The position numbers were made by a program, and so were the translations under genes. The notes below the pieces were generated by a model. That model had not been told where the DNA came from and did not search any database. It worked only from the letters and a program-made list of their open reading frames with translations. Shown piece by piece: positions 10,345 to 22,900 of a stretch of 64,000 nt of DNA. The stretch is from Ancylostoma caninum (Eukaryota > Nematoda > Chromadorea > Rhabditida > Ancylostomatidae). Within the stretch, counting starts at the first letter, position 1, and every line of letters begins with the position of its first letter. Location: contig JBAJFG010000479.1 in NCBI GenBank assembly GCA_037903475.1, positions 1,846,501 through 1,910,500 of the forward strand, read 5' to 3'.

Positions 10345-11149
10345 TGTTGCGGATCGGTGGTTGCCCTGTACCTTCTCGGCGTCAGAGTCCTGCCTCACCG
10401 TTTCATGATACCCCGTCTACTGCCTTAACCATACCAGGGCTCCTCACCTTGCAGGCTTCCACCCATGGCATACTACAAGTATACTGCCGCTAGAACACTA
10501 CGCTGTACTACGACGACTTACGGCCGGTCAGGGCGACACGCCGTAGTACAGGGGAGGATTAGTACAGCTAGTTAGATTATATAAGTTTATTATACTACTA
10601 CTAATATCTACAATACTACTATACTACTAAACTACTAGAAGGGGTCCTACGGGGCTCAGAGGGGGAACCTGCTGGATAGTACTTACTATAATATTCTGAG
10701 AGGGAAGAACCAAAGGGCTGCGCCCTCTAGCTCCCTGCCGCCGCTGCCAAGGCTTAAGGCTACGGTGCAGCTCCCCCCAGTCCTGCCACGGTACTTACAC
10801 GTTCTTCTTCTAATCGATCCACTTTCAAAAATATCCTTCTATCTTCCATCGTCCTTCCATCATCAATCGATACCGTGCAGGACCTCTAGGGTCCCCAGCT
10901 CCCATCATCGATCGGCTCCAGCTGCGTGAACTCTCATACGACTGAACCAGCACGAATGCGGCAGCCAGCCGGCGGCGCCCTTATATAGGCCGTCTCTGGG
11001 AGGGGGCGGAGCCTATGGAGGGAACGCGGCTATAACTGCCGTAGCGGCGTGCGAGGCAAAGCCGCGACGGCAACCATTAGCCACGGGGCGCGACAGAACA
11101 GTGCTCCCGGCCACCACTAGATCGAGGAGCGGAGTCCGCGTCCGCGACA
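10345..11149. mobile_element. Solo LTR, 805 bp, with perfect 5 bp target duplication
   Basis: The insertion begins TGTTGCGG and ends CCGCGACA (TG...CA) and is flanked on both sides by GGGTG (10340-10344 and 11150-11154). The left arm shows the uninterrupted target (CACCCTGTTGAGGGTGG reversed), so the empty site is present in the same window. TG/CA ends, a 5 bp duplication and no internal domain identify a solo LTR left by recombination. A TATATAG at 10982-10988 may be its promoter box. Orientation and superfamily are not certain. It entered the right arm after the arms were duplicated. Confidence 0.92.
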
Positions 11150-11154
11150 GGGTG

Positions 11155-11944
11155 CGTCAAAATTATAGGCCCAAACCGTGCGCATAGAATTTACTCTGGT
11201 ATTCGCAACCCTCGAGTTGTTGCCGCGATCCATTAAGTTTTCCCGTAACCCAAATACCACCTATTCATTTCATTTTGTCACCGTGGCAATATAAACGTTG
11301 TCTACAAAGTAATCTAATGTATGAAAGTCTTGGTAACAGAAGGCAATGGCTCTACCGCGGGAAGATGCCGTTCTTTAAAGACTCTGGCCAAATTTGAGAA
11401 GAAACTAGGGTTTTCGACGTATCTCAGTGAGTCCTTTCCGTCAAACGTCACATGAAAGACACATTCTGGAGCCTTCAGTGGGAACAACTGTGGCTAAACA
11501 ATTGAAAATGAGCACCTACAAGGAGGACAAGGGTCATCCGGTCGTGGAACCTGCAAGAGAATCCAAAAATGGTGCCATAGAACATTTTGAAGTCTTCAGT
11601 GGATGGCCTACTAACTTCTCCTACCTCTGCTCACGGGATTGTTTTAGGTGATTGATTCCTATAGTTGGATAGAATCCACGCTAAAAACCACATATGTATT
11701 AGGGCTTACGACGCCCCAGAACATATGAACAAGCTATAATTTTGAGAAATTGTCACAGAATAAATTTTAACAGCTCATTTGAGTGACACTTCACATTCGA
11801 TAGAGTGTAAGCTAATTTAAGCTAAAGATGAGGTAAAGGTCTCTCCTGGAAATCAGTCAAACAGTGTAATGGAGCAGAACTATGCAGATTTAGGAAAAAC
11901 GTAAATACAAATTATTCTAACTGGCAGAATGTGCTGATCCGCCC
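11155..11944. other. Right-arm sequence without a supported gene
   Basis: Matches about 8530-9340 of the left arm. A 74-codon ORF (11427-11651) is the same as part of 8826-9071 on the minus strand, but it has no family features or splice context. Conservation between arms is explained by the recent duplication. Confidence 0.55.
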
Positions 11945-12019
11945 GTGATGACTGGTCCGTTCACCTTTATGCTTGAACAATTTATTCACAGGCGAAGTGA
12001 TCAGTATTCGGGGTACAGA

Positions 12020-12338
12020 TTATTCTTCAGGCATGAAATCAATAGGCTCTACGTCTTCAGATGGCTGGAAATCGATAGGCTCTCCATCTTCAGATGGCTG
12101 GAAATCGATAGGTTCCGCGTCTCTCTTCTTTCGTGTCCAGCAGCATTTTCCGGAAGGACCTCTACAGCAGCCATCTAAAAGCAGGCAAGAACTCGATACA
12201 ACTGTCAGTGGGAAGAAGAGCTTCATTGCTGCAAAGCTCACTTGGTCGACGTGGCGTACACTCGCTGCATGGGTTACCAGCGAGAACAGCTCCAAGAAGA
12301 GCGATCACCAGAAGAAGGCGAAACACGAAGAAGAACAT
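12020..12338 (-). CDS. Small secreted cysteine-rich pro-peptide, right-arm copy
   Basis: Mirror of the left gene: exon 1 12338-12242, intron 12241-12175 (67 bases), exon 2 12174-12020, giving 83 residues. Signal peptide, six-cysteine core and RKKRD site are the same. Exon 1 differs from the left copy by one base (V to I in the signal peptide). The acidic tail has one more 11-residue unit than the left copy (AEPIDFQPSED, GEPIDFQPSED, then VEPIDFMPEE) because of an in-frame 33 bp gain or loss. Both copies keep their open frames, splice sites, TATA box and AATAAA, which suggests neither is dead. Function unknown. Confidence 0.75.
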
Positions 12339-12938
12339 CTCCAACTGTGGAGTGGGCTGTCAGCACGCCGTTTTATATGGGGGAACTCCGATTAGCGACG
12401 ATTTTCAACTGCTGATAGAGAAAACAGTGGAAGAAAGGGCTCTGGTGTTGATGGGCTGCTTGCCCTTTTCGAAGAATACATTGGGTATTAAACTCGGGTG
12501 ATGGCGTATTTCATGGAGATGATCACCTTTGTTATCGTGACGTTTCTGTATTTATTCACCATTGTTGAAATGAAGACATTTTGCGACGTCTTCAACGTCT
12601 CCAGTCCTGGAAATCTTGGAATCAATCAATTATCGGTCAATGATCAGTGCATGTTTTTTCTGAAGGGCTCCACTCAATCTTTTACCAAGTCAGATAGCAC
12701 TCTCTCCTACATTGACTAGAACAGTGGTGTATTAAGCATGAATATGGCAATAATATTAAGTGAGAATAAGAAATGTAAAAGAAATGGACGAATGGAGGGA
12801 CTTATAGGTAGAAAAGAAGGGAAGTTGCTTCCAGAATTGAGCAATGGAAACTTTTACCCTCCTTTTATCTCTTTCCAACATCTGAACATGAGTTTCCGGC
12901 TTCTGATGCCTGCTACTGTTCGTTAAGGAGTTCATCTG

Positions 12939-13060
12939 GGGCCGCAGGCATCATTAAGATTACCCAGGGTAAACGTTCATCGTCACGCAACTTCACTCAT
13001 CGTTAATAAGGGTGCCAACGAGTTTACCCTGGGTAATTTCAGTGATGCATGCAGCCGCAG
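12939..13060. repeat. Imperfect hairpin (right arm)
   Basis: Inverted copy of the 7465-7585 hairpin, with TTACCCAGGGTAAAC and GTTTACCCTGGGTAA forming the inner stem. Here the inner stem is more perfect than in the left arm. Confidence 0.7.
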
Positions 13061-14039
13061 AATTTGTGTTTGACTTTCTCCACAAGTAGGGTTGTCCTAA
13101 TATTGAGTCCCCTTTCTCAGTGCATTAAATGAATAAAAGTTCTGTTGCTCCAAGCCATTTACTTATTCAATACTCTGAAAGCTATGCCGGAAAATAAATA
13201 CGAAGGTAAAGAAGAATGAGAATGGCTTGAACCTATAGTTCTTGTAGCGCCTTTCGCCACAGGTCCCTTGGGTAAAAAAAATTTGCACAGTGATTTTATA
13301 GAATCGACAAAGACTTTATATAACCTCATTTCCATTTCACTGTTTCTAGGAAATCATCCAATATTTTTTGTTTGCTTAAGCCCTTATTTAATTCCAAATT
13401 ATTATAAATATTCGCTTTAGATTTGAAGTTGTTCGTATTCCCTCCTCAGTGAATATTTACCCAGAATGCTAAACCCGTATCCGATGCCTGAACTGTTAAA
13501 CGCCGTGCACTTCCGGCAAAAAGCCGTTTCTTCCGTTATTTCAGCAACTCGCTCACTGTACGTGTATTGATGACCACAATTCTATCCCAACGCTTGATGA
13601 GGACTCGGGAAAAAACGCTTTCTTAACGACAAGTAAGTGGAAATCTCAAAATATTAGTCAACATCTGCTTTTACCCAAATGTTTACGCATTGCTCATAGA
13701 CGTCCCAAAGTTTCGAACGAATTGCTATATGTATATTTCCGGAATTTCATGGAAGTCTCGCGTTGTAGGGCCTCTAGCCATTCTGGAAGAAAATTGTGGA
13801 CTTTAGCAAATACGCTCCCTCTGCCGGCCGCTCGTCTCAAAGATGCACATTCTGTTGGCTGAGAAACAGAGCCGACGGTATGACTTTGTCTGCAGTTACG
13901 ACCGCACTGGTTCCGTCGATAGGAGGACGTCGCAGGATGCGTCTGAAGGAGATTTTAGGAGAGTGACAGAAGGGAAGCATCAAAGCTGAAGGAATCACAC
14001 CATATACATATCAATTCTCAATTTTACATCACAAACGAT

Positions 14040-14389
14040 CTGATCAAACAACTCCAACTACGACCTTCGAACCCACAACGAATAACTACGTTTACGTTGG
14101 AGAAGAGCCAATATCAATGGAAGCCACTAATCACAAAGTCGGCACCCGCTGCACAGACAACACCACACATCCCCTCCACATCCAAGCACTACCTATGTTG
14201 ACCAGGAAGGTCAAGTACACTTAGATCCTCAAAGAAAAAGCAGACAACCTACACCTCGTCCGCGAAATCGCCACGCCGAAACTTCTAATAGGTATGGATT
14301 ACCTTTGGGACCTCGTTTTTCACGATCAGTCCAGCATATCCTACCCACCGAATGGATATCGCATCTTCGAAACGCCCATCGGCAAAGTC
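14040..14389 (+). pseudogene. Bel/Pao retrotransposon protease remnant (right arm)
   Basis: Plus-strand copy of the protease fragment, with PKLLIGMDYLWDLVF at about 14270-14320 and the shared TAG at 14222-14224. Similarity to the left arm stops at GGCAAAGTC (14389). Beyond this, 14390-14533 is unrelated sequence that ends in an AAAT-repeat tail. Confidence 0.72.
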
Positions 14390-14536
14390 TTGCAGAAAAA
14401 GTGTGAAAATAGTGTAAAATTTAGGTTAGTTGTACGACACCGTGATGAGGTCGTAATCGCGGACAAAGTCACTCCATCGGCCCTCTATGAGATGAAAGAC
14501 AATACGGCTGGTTCCATGCCAGCGAACATGTTGAAA

Positions 14537-14567
<31 letters not shown>

Positions 14568-14571
14568 ATGT
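14390..14571 (+). repeat. Short segment ending in (AAAT)n
   Basis: About 145 bases of unmatched sequence run into nine AAAT units (about 14534-14570). An AAAT tail at the end of a short unique piece could be a 5'-truncated non-LTR retroposon, which would also explain the sharp end of palindrome homology at 14389. This is inference. Confidence 0.35.
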
Positions 14572-15846
14572 ATTAGATTTAAGGTGATTAATTCTTCCTT
14601 TCAGTTTTTCCTTCAAAAACAAAATTCTGGCTCGGTTTGGCCAGCAATGGAAATGGCTGGCAGTGACCAGGTATTCGGTACTGCTGCAATTCTTCCGCCT
14701 TGTTTTACTTACTTCTGAGACCGTAATGCAGTACTGTACTTCAGGCTGGGTACAGTAGTCAGGGTCCAGATGAGCATAAGAATGTAAAGTGCACCTATAT
14801 GCAGCAGTTTTCCGTATTCAAGTGGATTTCGAATTTCAGGTATTTTCTGGGTAGAACCGCCCATCTGCAGTCATCAGCATGGGAAGAATTGCTTGGAATA
14901 ATAGTCTGTTGAACTTAGCAGCTTATTTTTGAACACTGTAAACTGACGCTTTGTCTGGTGATAATGGACGTGGCGGCACATCATGTTGACTCCATAATTA
15001 CTTGTTTATTGTTTATTCATTCATTATTTGTTGATTTAATTACTAACTACCGTTGACTAGGTGTAATCGCACTGATTTTATCGAGCCCTCACACTCTTAG
15101 TCTAGACAGAGTAATTTCGAGCAAAATTTCTTTATTTCTCACTAAAATTCTGTTACCAGCGGACAACTGATGCATTTTATTGAGGAAATGTGGAAATTTC
15201 GGGAGAAATATGAAGAATTTTTAGTCCATCCGAAGGAATTTCATCAAAAGCATCTAAATTATCTGGAAAAACTCAGTTTTCTGGGATGTCGTGCTTCTTG
15301 TGAGGAGTTCCACTTTCCTCACTTTCCTCAAACTTCACTTTTCCAGATTTACTAGGTTTTCAGAAGACTGCACTAACGACCACTACCACATTTGCTAGTC
15401 GAAATTATGTGCTCGACCAGCTACTGTAATACAGACTCCACATCGATGGTGGTACGCAGCTGGCAACTACGGGACCATAAAAATATTCTGTGTACCTTGA
15501 CTTACTGGTTATTTTGATAAAATCGATCGAAATTTACTGGAATAATTTCTGGTTAAGTATAAGTTTGCTGCTTTTTTTGCTTTATTCATCTCTGTGATTC
15601 TTCTTCTGAGCTCTCCCCACATATGTGGATTTCTCCGGATTTGGCCGATATACTGGATTGTGGTTGATTGTATTACATTCCTGCCGTTCAAAACTTCATT
15701 TTAACTCTAATTCAGATCCGGAAAGCAATATTAGGTTCTCACACACATCGCTATTATAAAAGCACAACTAATTATAGTTAATATATACAATATAGCACCA
15801 AAATCACCTTGAACGCTACTACACATGCTGTTCAACATATTCAGGA
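14572..15846. other. Gene-free stretch
   Basis: No coding region with splice support or family features on either strand. Two 60-codon ORFs (15170-15355 plus, 15509-15691 minus) look accidental. Confidence 0.6.
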
Positions 15847-16080
15847 CTACAATAGATCCTTCAAATAGAGTTCAGCAGCTTCGCAGCGCTTCTCCCGCAA
15901 CTCCAGGATCTTCTTGAGGTCAGAGCACAGAGTGCCGATGAGTGGTGGCTGCAGAAAGTCGCTGCGTAGATTGTAGCCCTTCTTGCGACCACTCATGCGA
16001 CGTCGTTTTCTGATGGCCAGATCGAGTATTCGTGACATCGCTTCTTCACGTGCCACATCGTCGTCAGTTTTGCATTCCAT
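15847..16080 (-). CDS. Small basic protein, family not recognised
   Basis: A 77-residue reading frame whose ATG (16080-16078) follows immediately after a strong nematode acceptor TTTCCAG (minus strand, 16087-16081). This fits spliced-leader trans-splicing or a preceding cis intron that starts at GTAAGT near 16135. The protein begins MECKTDDDVAREEAMSRI, has a basic block (RKRRRMSGRKKGY) and ends in a helical, charged segment with LKKILELREKRCEAAELYL. It has two internal cysteines beyond the start region, no signal peptide and no membrane segment. Composition and codon use are protein-like. An upstream exon is possible. I do not recognise the family. Confidence 0.55.
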   Translation of the reverse strand: MECKTDDDVAREEAMSRILDLAIRKRRRMSGRKKGYNLRSDFLQPPLIGTLCSDLKKILELREKRCEAAELYLKDLL

Positions 16081-16147
16081 CTGGAAATAGTAAGGTGCAG
16101 AAGGATATGTGGTTCTCGAACGGTTCACAACTTACATTTAGTGAACC

Positions 16148-16939
16148 ATGAATTATTTTTTGAAAAAAAAAACGGGTGGGAGCTGCTGCCTTTGGCTTGA
16201 GGCTTTCAAGCCTTCTGACAATTGTCCCCAGCATGCACTAGTTTTAATAAGTATTCAATACTCGTTTTGTACCATTATTGGAGACTTCTTCGATATACAT
16301 GTAATGATGATGTTACTTGCCTCTTCAATATATTATATGTACATGTATTCAGCAATGGTGATGTAATCTTGCCCGGGGCCTCCCAGCCCACTGATCAACA
16401 AACGTCTACTTTCCTTTATCGCTGTTGAACACAACGCGTTGGACTTCAATTCAGAATGGTAGAAGCCTCTTTCAATATACATTTATGTGCTCTGTGCAAT
16501 GTGTATCTTGGCAGGTACCTTTCTCAAAAGAAGAAGGAATGACTTGGCGGCAAGACTTCTCACCTGACAACGAGACTCCTCAACTAACGAGGAAGGAGAA
16601 CGTCCAAATGCTCCACCAAGAGGAGACCACATTTTCGTATTCTATTCTGTTGTGCTTATACTTTCTACTTTGTACCCTACAATGAAATGGATGCTTCGCA
16701 CTTCAACTCCAGTGCCTTTGGTGCTTCATCTCGACGTGCCTATGTGTTGTAGTGTTTAAATTAATCACCCTAATAAAAATACTGAACTAAACTTGTTATT
16801 AGGTACACATTAACTTAAACTAAGCTTGCCTACTGGACTACGTTGTTATCCCTGTGATGACAAGCACCAAATTTCATCCCATTCCACTTCCGCTACCCCG
16901 AACCTGTTTCTTTCCTCGCCACCGTTCCGAAGCATTCAC
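16148..16939. other. Upstream region of the 20 kb secreted-protein gene
   Basis: No supported gene. An 86-codon ORF (16425-16685) ends in a hydrophobic stretch but has no start or splice context I trust. The last 100 bases lie just before the ATG at 16940 and probably include its promoter and leader; I see no TATA box close to the start. Confidence 0.4.
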
Positions 16940-19900
16940 ATGAAAGAATCGGCCACTTTCGTGGTTTGCTTGCTATTACCAACACTCGTCCAAGCACAGC
17001 AACTCAGCACTGCCGATGTTGGTAAGTTTTATATGATTTTTTTCTTCAGAAAAAAATGCAGTTCGACTTTGTAGCAGTTGCAGCACGCTGTTCCGTGTAA
17101 TTTTGAGAATTTGCCTTCTGCGGGTTATTTAATGCCATTTTGAGTGACTGCGTCTTTCGGACGGCTTTTTTGATACGTAAATCAGCGTATTTTCGACTTT
17201 CACAGCAGTATTTATGGTCTTTTGGAATATTTACTTACCATTGTCCATTATTATTTACTTCTTATTACTTACTACTATTTAAAATTTGCTTTCTGTCTCC
17301 TTTGAACTTTATCGTACACTATTATTTATAGGACTTTGGAAAACCGTATATTTGAATATTTGGCATATATCGAGAACTCAGTAAGTTAGCAAAGTATAAG
17401 AAAAAAATTATTGTTTCCTTCATTTAAGTACCTGATGGTCATTCTCTGTATTCTCACAAATCATCGCTACTCTGGTGATTTTACACCGGCGGTTTCCGCC
17501 TAAATTGCTCGGAAAAGTGTGAGGAATCCTGGAGAAAATTAGGCGGAATTAAGGGGAATTCTAAAGGGAATTTAGCCGGAATTTACAGGAATTCAGGTGA
17601 GAGCGCGCAAATTTGTGTCGAGACATAACAGGCAATCCCAATTAGTTTCCATTTAAGTTCCATGTAAATTCTGATTAATTCCTGACACACCCCTTACATT
17701 TTCTCCCAGAAGTTCTGGCGGAATCATCTGTATTGACAGTAAGTGGGCTGGAAACATCTGGAGGTTATTTTCACGAAAACATGGGGCATTGAACAGCAAT
17801 AGCATATTGAACACAAAAACATAAAGAAATTCACAGTTACAAGTCAATCCTTCAAAGTTCTTGCGTTATTCACCACTGTCCAGATTTACCCGGAATTTAG
17901 CCGGAATTTGGGAGAAATCCGCCGGTAGTTTTTAAGAATGCACGATTTATATGAGATTTAACCGGAGTTTACTCGGAAACTGGCGGAATTTTGAGAGATA
18001 CACGATTTACACGGAGTTTCCAAGGAAATCAGGCGGAAACCTCCGGTGTAAAATTACCAGAGTATTCAAGAGTTGTTTAAGATTTTCAGAAAATATATCA
18101 TTTTTATGATTTACCGTCCTATCCCGTTAATACTGTACATACCGGATGTGAATACTGTACATTCATTAGTGACGAACTGTCAATATCTATACATTACGTA
18201 ACTGTATTTTTTTATTTTCGAAACCTATCATTTCGTTAAATACATTGAACATGTTTCAGTCCTTAGCTGTTTAATTCCTTTCTTTCCTTTTTTTTTGCTT
18301 TTTTTTGTGAAATTTGGTAGAGAAAGACTTCTTCTTGGTCTAGTTAACTATAACCGTATCCTGACTGTTCAGGTGAAGCAGTTGTTGGCGAGGTTGTCGA
18401 GAAGGACAGCGACGAAGAGCACTATGAGAATGATGTTCTAGTGATCGTGAATAGATTTCCGAAGGATCTCAATTTCTTCTGCAATCCAAGGTTAATAGAT
18501 TTAATCTGTTAGAGGTGCGGGGTTGAAAACGGACAGAGTGTGTTCATTCGAACTTCAACTGAAACCCTCTGGTGAATAAAACCGAAGAGAGATTGAAAAA
18601 AATCTGGATGGAAGTTTAGCTTTCCTTCCGAAGGCGGGATTTTCGTCATTTTTATGCATTATGATGTACATCGTTGGAATCAGCGTGACGAGGAGGTGTA
18701 GAGTCTGTTGATATCTACAACCCACGAAACGAGATGGCACAGTCTTTAAGCGCGGGCAACTGGCATGAACCACAACTTCCTTGGACCCCGTAGCAAGGTT
18801 TATTGACCATTTCGAATGATTTCACGTATACCATTGACATATGCGTGTTGTATAGGTCCTGAATCTGTTTATCTTCCAGAATCAAAGATGAAATGGTGTG
18901 GGGCTTTCTCATTATGACGAGGAAATTTTGTAGAAGTCTACGAAAAGCGCACATAAATACCAGTCCAAGATACGGTAAGGCCAACACCATAGCAGGACGG
19001 AGCAGCAGGACCTGCTTAGGTCCTGCAGCCAAAAATTACCCGTGCAAACGGCTCGGACCCTAATTCGCGCATACCTGAAAAGAAACTGGCCGATTTCACC
19101 CGAGCTCACCCATACAGTGGCATGCGCCGTATATTCAACAGGTTTACACAGGATGTTCAAAAAGGGAAAATAGCCGTAATGAAGAGAACTGCTTTCTCAT
19201 GGATGAATTGTGTGGAAGCCGTGAGAAAACACTACAAAAACTGATGATATCGGCATTTTCTTGGCAAGTGCTCTGGTTACTTTGCGATCAATTGTGGGGG
19301 GACCAGTTCTCGTATGTTCTTAACCATATCTTTCTTGCGTCAGAAAATAGATAAAATTGACAAGATGGATGCAGTTTGTGTTGGTTGCATACCATATTGT
19401 TGGATGGCACACCAAAACTATTTGGGGACCAGTTCTCGTAGAAAATTGAAAACCATTGAAACGAGTGAGAGATCAACAGGGAAATCGAATTTTCAAGCTA
19501 ATTTCTTGTAATAATCACAAATAAAGTCTGAGGAGCATTTCTCACCTTCACGGAGAAGAAAAAATTTCAGAGGAAGTAATTGAATAATTGAAAGTAGAAC
19601 CAGTGCTGACATCTCTCTCTTGGCTCCTCTGCTGTCAACCGTGATGTAAAGGACGAATTACTATGAGAGACGCTCTTCTTTAGAAATGAACTAATGCGTG
19701 ATCGGATCTGCTACGGACAGGTAGACGCCTACGCGCTGGCTTGTGCTGAAGACACTCCTCCACTGCATTTAGTGCCGTTCTGTCTCGCCTTCAAGGTAAG
19801 TCCCCTCGTCCCCTTGAGCCGCCTGTGGACAATGAATGGGAACGATTCCTAAATTCCTTAATTGTTTAGTCCGTGGATCATAGGGGGAATTTTCCAGGTT

Positions 19901-22900
19901 CAAAATTTTCACGACCTGATAATTCCGTAATGTCTCGACGTCACTGGGCTAGGATTGTTAGAAATGATATAACGTGCAATAACAACAAACGTAAACTGCA
20001 TTTCCAGCGACATTGCTCCTTGGTGAACTATCCGGCTGATGATTGGTGCTCTCGTGAATTTGATCGGTACGAGGATTTCTGCACAAGGACCAAAATAAGC
20101 AAATGCAAGTCATGTTCGTATGACCTCAGCTGCTATTGCGAGCCGTACGAGTGCTTATGGAGGAGGTGGGTTTTAAATTTGCACTCGAAATTTTGAATAA
20201 ACAAAAATTGTCATAACTTATCACTCAAATCATAAATGTTGAAGCTATCCTGAAAGGCTTGTGATGTATTATAGTTTTCTGGAAAAATAAGAAAGTCTTC
20301 TCTAATCACATGTTGTACGGTGATAGGTGAAGCGTGAAATTTTCTCGTACTTTTCCGATGATTGTACACGACAACGCAGCCCGAACAGTGTAATACAAGA
20401 CTTCGGTCAATCTTTGCCGAAAGACTCCTGCGACAAGTTAATCTATCGCAAAAGTCGCTCGTCCATAATGTGTTCAAAAGTGAAGCAATTCAAATTTTCT
20501 TAAAAAATCAGATTTTTACATCATGACGAATCTGAATATATTATTTCTCCAATATCGCTCTTATTGTGCTGCAGAAGATACCAACGAAAAAAATTCGACA
20601 TTTCAGTCAATCTAGGACGAGTTAGTCGGGTTCAAACACGTTCACTGAAATTTTTAGTGACTTTTTTAAGCCCATCAAACTCAAGGTTGGTGGTAGGTAA
20701 CCACTCTATTCGCGGTAATATGAAGAATCCATCTGTTCACAAGAAATTCGAGTATCTTCATTTTTGTAAAAGCTACGATGGAGCGAAGTTTTGCGACGAA
20801 CTAATGCGTGGCAAATCAGGGTAGAATGTTGGTATCAACAAATTTTTACATCATGACGAGTCTGAATATATAATTTCTATCAAATATCAACAACAACAGA
20901 AACCATGGAGATCCCTTGCTGCTCAAATTTTGTCGGCCAGAATGACTTGGTCGTGATCGAGTAGGCGTCTTCTTTCATCTGGTCAATTTTGCATTAATGC
21001 AGTGGAGAGTAATTACATCTTTTCGTTCTTCATCTATATTGTGTTTGACAGCAGAGACCTCGTGATAACGCTTATAAAATCGTGCTCGGATGCTCTTATT
21101 TTCTCGACGAATGTTTTCCCGCGACAAAGGTATTGCTAGCATCTTCATTCCTGACCTATGACCGGCCTATCGGTAGCGGAATGATCGTATACGCATTGAA
21201 GGTTTCCGCCGTCCACCAAATCTCGACTGCGAACTGTGCTGCGCCAACGTCCATGCGTAAATCCAGTTGTCATGTAGTTGGGCTACAGACCAGTGTTTGT
21301 TAGTGGTGGTGTCAGTCAAAGTTAGCTACGCACTTGAGCCGGACCCGGAACTGCTGGGCTGAGTGGACCCATGCGGCTCCACCCTTTTCATCCGACCTGT
21401 ATGCTTTGACACATTGTCACAATACTGAACGTTTTCTCGTCAAAGTGAAGGATGCCAGCAGTTACCCAAAAAGCTCGCCAAATGTGAAATTCACTGCCGC
21501 GAGAATTGGTGATATCCTGGAACTTGGGTTATTGAACCTTTATCTTTAATAATATACCTCGAACATGGGTCATTAAACCTTCATCTCTAATACTAGGCGC
21601 GACAGTGTTACAGTCTGTTCCAACAGCGACGATAGTTGAGTAACCGTGCAGACAGCCTGCTTTTCTCTCATTCCTCTCCAACTGCTGCACACTTTCCCGC
21701 GTTCTCTATCTCTCTGCTGTCTTCCCAACTATTGTCGGTGGTGGAACGCACTATATACTTGTACATACTGTAAATTCATGATGCTCCTTCATAGAGGTTC
21801 CTATGTCTTTTGTTCCTTTTTCGCCATCGTGTAGCAATCTGCGACGGCTCTCCCTTCTCTCCCGTTCTTCTTCTTTCTTAAAAATATTGTCTTGTTTCTT
21901 CTTCATTCGGAACGTCGAGATCTCGCTGAAGACCAACTTTGCACTCTTTAACTAATTGTAAGGAGGAATGTCTCCTTGTTGTTTTTTTTTTCAGTAGTCC
22001 TTATCTCACTAGAAGTGAAATCATCCTTGTCGTCGATTCCGCTTATGTTGGTGGATTCTTCCTGAACTGCTCAATCTGCTGGATTTTGTCCATAGTTGGG
22101 TCCGATGCACCATTTATTTGACCTCGGACTTGGGTAACTGAACAGTACCCACGGCAATATCAGTATGAACGAGTACAACATGGTAAATGTAAACGAAGGA
22201 TATGAATGATGAAAGAAAGAAACGATGGGTGTTGAACGGACAGCACATTGGAACAAACTATATTAAACACAGTGAAATTTATTTATTTATTTATTTTTAC
22301 ACCAACAGGTGTGCCATAACTGATAGGTGTTCTCTTAATTAAACAACCATTGCCAGAAACGAAGAAGGAGTTAAAAAAACGATCATAATACAACATATAA
22401 AACGGGTCCTCTCTTGGTTCCCCAATCGTATCCAAAAGTGTTTCAAATTTATACCTGCTAATTTAAGGTGGTATAAGCAATAAAGAACGGCATGTGGCCT
22501 GGCGACACTTAAAACCTTTCGCCATGCCGCATGGAGATTCAAACTGCAACCTTCCTCAAGAATTCGAGTGATGCCAACAGTTGCAAGGTTCCAGACCTTT
22601 GAGATAATCACGCACTACGAACGCGACTGGAAAAATCCATTCTGGGGCGGACGCATGGGCGCCTCTTTGATCTGGTACGAACCCCAGGCGTAAACGTAGT
22701 GGGATGCTCGCCGGCTCTTTCCCCATTGACCCTGTTAGGACCTCACCATTAAAAAAATGAATCAAATGCATAGGTTTTGTGGCACAGTTGTGAATGTTCA
22801 GATGTAAAATGGTTTAGACATGAAATTTTCGGCTAGATGTCCCGATCTATGTGCAAAAATTGCAGCAGGTAAACGTGCAGGAAAAAAAGAGCTTTTACGG

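Larger units (their letters stand above)
10074..14389. repeat. Right arm of the 8.3 kb inverted repeat
   Basis: The reverse complement of 6125-9612, interrupted by an 805 bp solo LTR plus its 5 bp duplication (10345-11154). Without the insertion the arm is about 3.5 kb, like the left. Visible differences include an extra 33 bp unit in the peptide gene and small indels. Confidence 0.93.

Noticed and set aside
16425..16685. 86-codon ORF with hydrophobic C-terminus
   Set aside because: No convincing start, acceptor or donor; it could be a terminal exon of an unseen gene but cannot be supported.
19297..19440. Direct repeat GGGGACCAGTTCTCGTA at 19297 and 19424
   Set aside because: Two short copies only, with no element-like structure between them; left as a minor intronic repeat.
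21069..21129. Protein-like segment ([14 protein letters not shown]) between a GACAG acceptor and a GTATTG donor
   Set aside because: It needs a phase 0 neighbour, whereas exon 4 leaves phase 2 and the exon at 27138 accepts phase 2. Using it would require an extra exon for which I see no evidence.
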